From positions 2,170,001-2,234,000 of the forward strand of contig CM030711.1 in NCBI GenBank assembly GCA_017979445.1: a stretch of 64,000 nucleotides of DNA, in the 5' to 3' direction. This stretch comes from Akebia trifoliata (lineage: Eukaryota; Streptophyta; Magnoliopsida; Ranunculales; Lardizabalaceae). Both the position numbers and the translations under genes were made by a program. The notes beneath the pieces were generated by a model, which was not told the DNA's origin, did no database searches, and was given only the letters and a program-made list of their open reading frames with translations. This document shows, in pieces, positions 59,501 to 64,000 of this stretch; within the stretch, counting starts at the first letter, position 1, and every line of letters begins with the position of its first letter.

Positions 59501-62500
59501 GCATGGTGAATGTTCACCTTCTCATTCATTGCTCTTTTGTGCGGTCTGTTTGGTTTCCTACCCCTTTTTTATGTTAAGTGGAGCTTTCCTTCTTTCATAT
59601 CTTCTGTTTTAAGCTTCACATACCCCTTCTTCAATCTCTAGAGAAGGATTATTTGTGGAGTTCGATACCTTGTCACATTTTTAGGTAAACGACAATATCT
59701 CCTGTAGGTTATTGTTGTTGTTTTTCTGGAGTAGAGTGTTCAAAGGGTTGTTCTTTAAAGGTTTCATGTTTAGGTGGGAAGTTGTTTCTAAGATGGAGGA
59801 TCGAGGTCGTCTGTTTTTTTTGCTTTCTTGTTTTTCTCCTTTGTAGGTAGCTCTCTCAACCTTCGTTTTTTTCCTATCTAATATATTTACATACATTCAA
59901 AAAAAGAAGGCAGCTATTCTATGTCATGAACTTGACTTTATTTGTGAGAGGATGTATGACCTCATATGAGATAATGAGAATGCTTGCTTGCAGTTGTGTT
60001 CTTCTGATCCATGTTGCTTACAAATTCACTATTTCTCTCTTACGTGTCTCTTGCCTGAGCTTTGATATCCTTGGGAGCATAACTGGAGCAATATTGTCAT
60101 TTTTGTGGATTTCCATGTACTCAAGTCTTTATGTCCTTACAATCTTCGAAGCATCTGGATTTCTCCATTATTGTTTCTATTTTTTCATTTTCTCCTCTCT
60201 TCCACCAATAGAACTAGAGTTATTAGAAATAGCCTAAGAAAACAAGATAGAGAATTTAGATTTATAGCTCAGTAGACTACTACAAATTTCCAAGCTTTCT
60301 AGGGGGTGCCCCAATTATGCCTGTGAATCCCTGGAAAATCATGTGATCTAGAATGAGCTTTTTCTTTAAAAATAATAAAAATTCCTTTGCTTTACTCTTA
60401 ATTTTTATTTTTTTTATTTTTTATTTTTATAGTTTTTCAAGGTTGATTTAAATTCTTTGTCCTATTGTGTCTAATCTCGATTTTTAATACTGAGACTTTT
60501 AGTAATCCTAATATCGATTTCTCATAGTTTTCTTTCAATTCTTCCACCATATACATTTTATTGTACATATAATTCCAATCCTGTTGTTTACTGGCCTAAC
60601 ATCACTTACCTCAACTTCATCATGCTTCCTTTTTCACCTTGTTGTATCTGGGGCTGATGCATTTTTAATCTGTTGAGCTCATTCAACTCTTTTCTATTAC
60701 TAGTAGGGTTATAATCCGAGTTTTTTGATCTTAGGTTTGTTCTAATGTTTGATATTGTGTGCTTGATTTCTTGTGCGTTGATTAGTGATTCACGTACAAT
60801 CGGTCTAATCAAATACCGGGAGCCCTACCCTTTTGGTGTGGATCCTAGCTGGCGTGGAAGTCGTTCAGAGCTACCATTCCTAAACTCTCTCAAAATGAAG
60901 ATGTCTATTTTGTTAGGTATTACTCAGATGAATTTAGGAATCTTATTGAGTTACTTCAACGCTAGGTTCTTTGGCAGCTCATTGGATATAAGGTATGTTA
61001 TGCACCCTCTTTCCGCATCAATCACTCTATCTTGTTGTAAGGGCATTACAACCAAGCATATTGATTTTCTTTTTTTTCTTTGTAGGTATCAGTTTATACC
61101 ACAAATAATATTTCTTAATAGCCTTTTCGGCTATCTTGCACTCCTCATTGTCATCAAGTGGTGCACAGGGTCTAAAGCGGACCTCTATCACGTGATGATT
61201 TACATGTTCTTGAGTCCCACTGATGATCTTGGTGAGAATCAGTTGTTTTGGGGGCAGAAACCACTGCAGGCAAGACGTCTTATTCTTCTTATTACTATGA
61301 TTTTGTTATTTGTTTCTAGTAGTTTTGTTTGTTTAATTTATGCCAGATCCTTCGTGCAGATCCTATTGTTGCTTTTGGCTCTTGTTGCTGTTCCTTGGAT
61401 GCTCTTTCCAAAACCTTTCATTCAAAAGAAGCTTTATTCAGAGGTAAATTGGATGTTATGCAACACGCCTTTGACCTTTTAGATATCATGTTTAAAGGAA
61501 GTTAATGTGGCTTTTCTGAGTCTAGTTCGCATTTTCTGAATGAAATGTTCTTTTCTTCATGTTTATTCTTCCTTTTAAACTCAAGTCTAACCTTTTTTTC
61601 TTATTATTGATTGTATGGATGTTAACGTAAGCAATGTGTTTGTGCATTTTAGGATACATTTTGATCCTATAATTCCAAGAAAAATATTTCAAATGGAAAA
61701 GAGTGATTGTTATTATTGTAGTTTCTAACATAATTATATTGTTCTCTCTTCTATTCTTTTTTTTTTTCTGACATGTTCATCTTATCATTGTTGATAGTTA
61801 AATGTTTCCTCGATTTATATATTTGATTGTTACTTTCAAATGTTTTTTGCACTGACAACAATGAAATTTAATTTCAAAAAAAAAAAAAAAAAGTTAAATA
61901 ATTACATATGATTTTTGGTTGGTCAACTAATATTATTTCTGTTCTTTATGTCTATTATTTTATAGTTTCTAAACAACTACGATTTAGGATTTGGTTATGT
62001 CTGCCATCTTAAATGTCAAGTTGTGATTGTTTTTACCTGGCTCTATTGTATTTTAGGAATTCCTAAAAAACCATCATCACTGATTTCAGAAGAAATGTAT
62101 TTTATTTTAGAAATCTTCAAATAGTCATCCTCTCACCATTAAAATGAATGAAGGAAAATGGATCAAAGAGCTTGGAAAATTATGAAACCAGTTACTAATT
62201 TTATTTTTGGTAATGTTTTATAGAGATTTCAAGGTCGCACATATGGGATGCTTGGTACCTCTGAGGTGGATCTTGATATGGAACCTGATTCTGCACGGCA
62301 ACACCACGAGGAATTTAATTTTAGTGAGGTCTTCGTGCATCAAATGATACATTCAATTGAGTTTGTTCTAGGTGCAGTTTCAAATACTGCTTCATATCTT
62401 CGGCTCTGGGCTCTAAGGTATAGTGATGTTGTGTCCGCCTTTTCCCTTCTCACTTGATTTGTTTAAATTATTATAGTTTGGCTCATGCTGCTTGTTGCTA

Positions 62501-63741
62501 AAACAGCTTGGCCCACTCCGAGTTGTCGACCGTTTTTTACGAAAAGGTCTTACTACTTGCTTGGGGGTGAGTTCTAATTTATAACTCTGTTCTATTGCAT
62601 TCTCTTCCATTTTCTGCTTTAATATTTTAAGTTGATGCATGAAACCTAAAATTGAACTAGTTCAAATTATTCAGTCAAAAAGAATAGTTTAAATCCGCAA
62701 TCAATAAAGGAAGTTTAATTCAGATATGGAGAAATATTGTAACAACAATTGAGTGGAGAAATATATGCAAGATGAATAGCATTTCACATGTATTGAGGCA
62801 AGAATCTGAAGGACTAAAGGGAGTTTCGCTGAGTGAATTACTTTACACAAAAAAGTCACTATCACTGGTACTTTGAGATCACTATAAGTAGGTATCAATG
62901 GAACTTGTGGACTCGTGAAGTGATTTGAACAAGCCAAAACGTGAGAATGCAAGACATTCCTTGGTGGTTCACACTAGAAAGTGGATACAAGAGAGAAAAT
63001 TTGCTATTAATTGTTAAAGATAATATCATTTGAGTAAATAAATTTTAATTACCTCATTAAGTTTTATAGCTTAATTGACGTATGACCGTGTTCTTCTGTA
63101 GGACAAACAATTGAAATTGAGGGCTTTCGACAAATTTTTGGGTTTTGTGTTTTTTAACCTGAAAATCCAAAAGATAACCTAGGATTTTAGGAAAGTTTGT
63201 GGAATCCGAATGCCCTCAAAGGATTTTGCAAGTAGTTTACTGGGCATCATCTAATATTATTTGATTGAGGTGGTTGGAGATGCCATAACCTAAATCAACT
63301 CCTATAAAATGTTCTCGTATATAATACAGTGCTAAAACTTAAAAAAGAAAGAAAAAAGATATAGAAATTCTTATTTGAAACCATATCTTGTCTTAACCTT
63401 CTATTAATTCAATATAAATAAATTAATTAATAATTTATGATGCACTTGATCTACACGAACCATCCATGTTGATTTTCACGGACATTTCAGCCCTGGTGTA
63501 TTGCTCTATTGTTAATGATACAGATGATGGTGACAGGTTTGACAACTTCGCCATACGATTGGTGGGACTAGTGGTTTTTGCCTTTGCCACTGCTTTCATA
63601 TTACTTATGATGGAGACACTGAGTGCCTTTCTTCATGCCTTGCGTCTCCATTGGGTGGAATTCCAGAATAAGTTCTACCACGGTGACGGCTACAAATTCA
63701 AACCCTTCTCCTTTGCTGCGTTGGTTGACGAGGAAGACTGA
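50519..63741 (+). CDS. VHA-a: V-type H+-ATPase subunit a (VHA-a)
   Basis: Eighteen exons: 50519-50659, 51203-51247, 52161-52283, 52497-52604, 53815-53928, 54052-54225, 54374-54511, 54867-54974, 55184-55291, 55438-55586, 55866-56019, 57953-58113, 60786-60992, 61086-61269, 61360-61443, 62224-62417, 62507-62566 and 63537-63741. The total of 2457 nt gives 818 residues, close to Arabidopsis VHA-a2/a3. Residues 1-400 form the cytosolic half ([20 protein letters not shown]) that links to stator stalks. The rest is the Vo membrane half ([17 protein letters not shown] onward). The proton-path arginine is Arg726 in [17 protein letters not shown]. The pump acidifies vacuole or Golgi/TGN; similarity favours the vacuolar type but I cannot prove it. 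All introns are GT-AG except intron 14 (61270-61359), which starts GC. Introns 11 and 12 are long; intron 11 holds a LINE piece. Confidence 0.96.
51580..51700 (+). mobile_element. tRNA-derived SINE, copy 3 (VHA-a intron 2)
   Basis: Starts GGTGTCAGCTAGCTTAGTTG GTAGAG (box A-like), then CTTGGGTTCAATTC (box B-like), and ends AAAAAGAAAAA. Same family and strand as 27416 and 36256. Sense to VHA-a. Confidence 0.72.
57180..57420 (-). pseudogene. LINE 3' fragment in VHA-a intron 11
   Basis: The minus-strand frame [20 protein letters not shown] then [14 protein letters not shown] parallels the WKERNARSFEGK...QEIILLV tail of the LINE at 34390-35880. The text to 57060 on the plus strand may be its A/T-rich 3' end. 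Very short, clearly non-functional. Confidence 0.65.
57417..57630. repeat. 143-bp-period tandem duplication in VHA-a intron 11
   Basis: CTACTTTAAATGACTATCAT followed by TTCCATTTCTAAGCTTTG and CATATTGATTCCAACTTG begins at about 57419 and again at about 57562, with a further partial copy of the ACTATCATGCTTCCATTTCT piece at 57543. Confidence 0.85.
58114..60785 (+). other. VHA-a intron 12 (2672 bp)
   Basis: Runs from donor TGCAG|GTATAC to acceptor GATTAG. It contains GT and G runs (59340-59371) and T-rich sequence; no gene or clear element. Small open frames inside look random. Confidence 0.8.
61270..61359 (+). other. VHA-a intron 14: 90-nt GC-AG intron, in frame and stop-free
   Basis: Exon 14 ends CCACTGCAG, followed by GCAAGACG, a classic GC donor. 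The acceptor is CTTCGTGCAG|ATCCTATTG. Removal restores the conserved [17 protein letters not shown] join. The intron is T-rich, a multiple of three, and has no stop codon in frame. Confidence 0.8.
62567..63536 (+). other. VHA-a intron 17 (970 bp)
   Basis: Runs from GCTTGGGG|GTGAGT to GGTGACAG|GTTTGAC. Anonymous sequence. The join gives [18 protein letters not shown], matching the family. Confidence 0.8.
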
Positions 63742-64000
63742 TCATCCATACTTGCATTCCCTTTAGAACCCAGCCCTTCTTGTTTCTCATCTCATTAACT
63801 TAAAAAAAAACTAACTGTACCAAAGAAGCACAAAACAGAAGCCATAGATAGGTTTTATTTAGTAAGCCGATCAAAAGAAGAATCCCATTGGAGTTATGGA
63901 GAAAGATTGATTCAATTTTTTTGCTCTACTGTTTTCCAGCTCTAGTAAAAAAAAAAAAAAAAAAAAAAAAGGTAAAATCTGCGCTGCACAGCTCTGCTCA
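63742..64000 (+). other. VHA-a 3' flank
   Basis: 3' UTR-like sequence after the TGA, with a 24-base A run at about 63947-63970. No canonical AATAAA is evident in the visible part. Confidence 0.5.

Noticed and set aside
59926..60237. 103-residue open frame in VHA-a intron 12
   Set aside because: Hydrophobic by chance from T-rich intron sequence; no similarity or conserved motif.
60745..61482. A single long exon covering VHA-a exons 13-15
   Set aside because: The frame does stay open, but it includes intron 13 and a 90-nt segment absent from the family; conserved joins and splice signals support introns at 60993-61085 and 61270-61359.

Overview
The window is nuclear DNA from a flowering plant. 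It is AT-rich, with multi-exon genes, long introns full of transposon debris, and plant-type families (a Dof factor, a plant PWWP protein, the plant V-ATPase subunit a). I cannot name the species; the sequences only suggest a woody or early-diverging dicot. There are six protein-coding genes, roughly one per 10 kb. No bacterial, organellar or viral segment is visible.

Layout. 39-1652 (+): last three exons of a class I (PITP-alpha-like) phosphatidylinositol transfer protein, cut by the window edge. 3613-6191 (+): complete four-exon gene for cytosolic 40S ribosomal protein S23 (uS12). 7982-14845 (-): eight-exon gene for a Ser/Lys-rich plant protein of unknown function. 15-22.7 kb: repeat land with a probable Ty3/gypsy LTR, an hAT-like element and a cluster of foldback elements. 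22741-23544 (-): Dof zinc-finger transcription factor with a spliced 5' UTR. 24.7-37.6 kb: gene-poor region holding a TRIM retrotransposon, tRNA-derived SINEs, more foldback elements and two broken LINEs. 37683-44249 (-): a single-exon 2188-residue PWWP protein with a hugely repeated acidic N-terminus. 44.3-50.5 kb: hairpin elements and a Ty1/copia 3' end. 50519-63741 (+): complete 18-exon gene for V-ATPase subunit a (VHA-a).

The genes do not form a functional cluster. They are independent housekeeping genes (RPS23, VHA-a), regulators (Dof, PWWP) and a lipid-transfer gene. The PWWP and VHA-a genes are divergent, with about 6.3 kb between their start codons.

Most notable: (1) about 15 degenerate 50-80-residue repeats in the PWWP protein; (2) a 90-nt, stop-free, in-frame intron with a GC donor in VHA-a, whose retention would add a hydrophobic segment; (3) several foldback families, one with four copies sharing a self-complementary core, within 11 kb; (4) a clean small TRIM element with LTRs, priming-site remnant, polypurine tract and near-matching target duplications; (5) three same-strand tRNA-derived SINEs; (6) an overlapping upstream ORF in the Dof leader. 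All exon models come from splice signals and protein similarity judged by eye; no transcript evidence was available.
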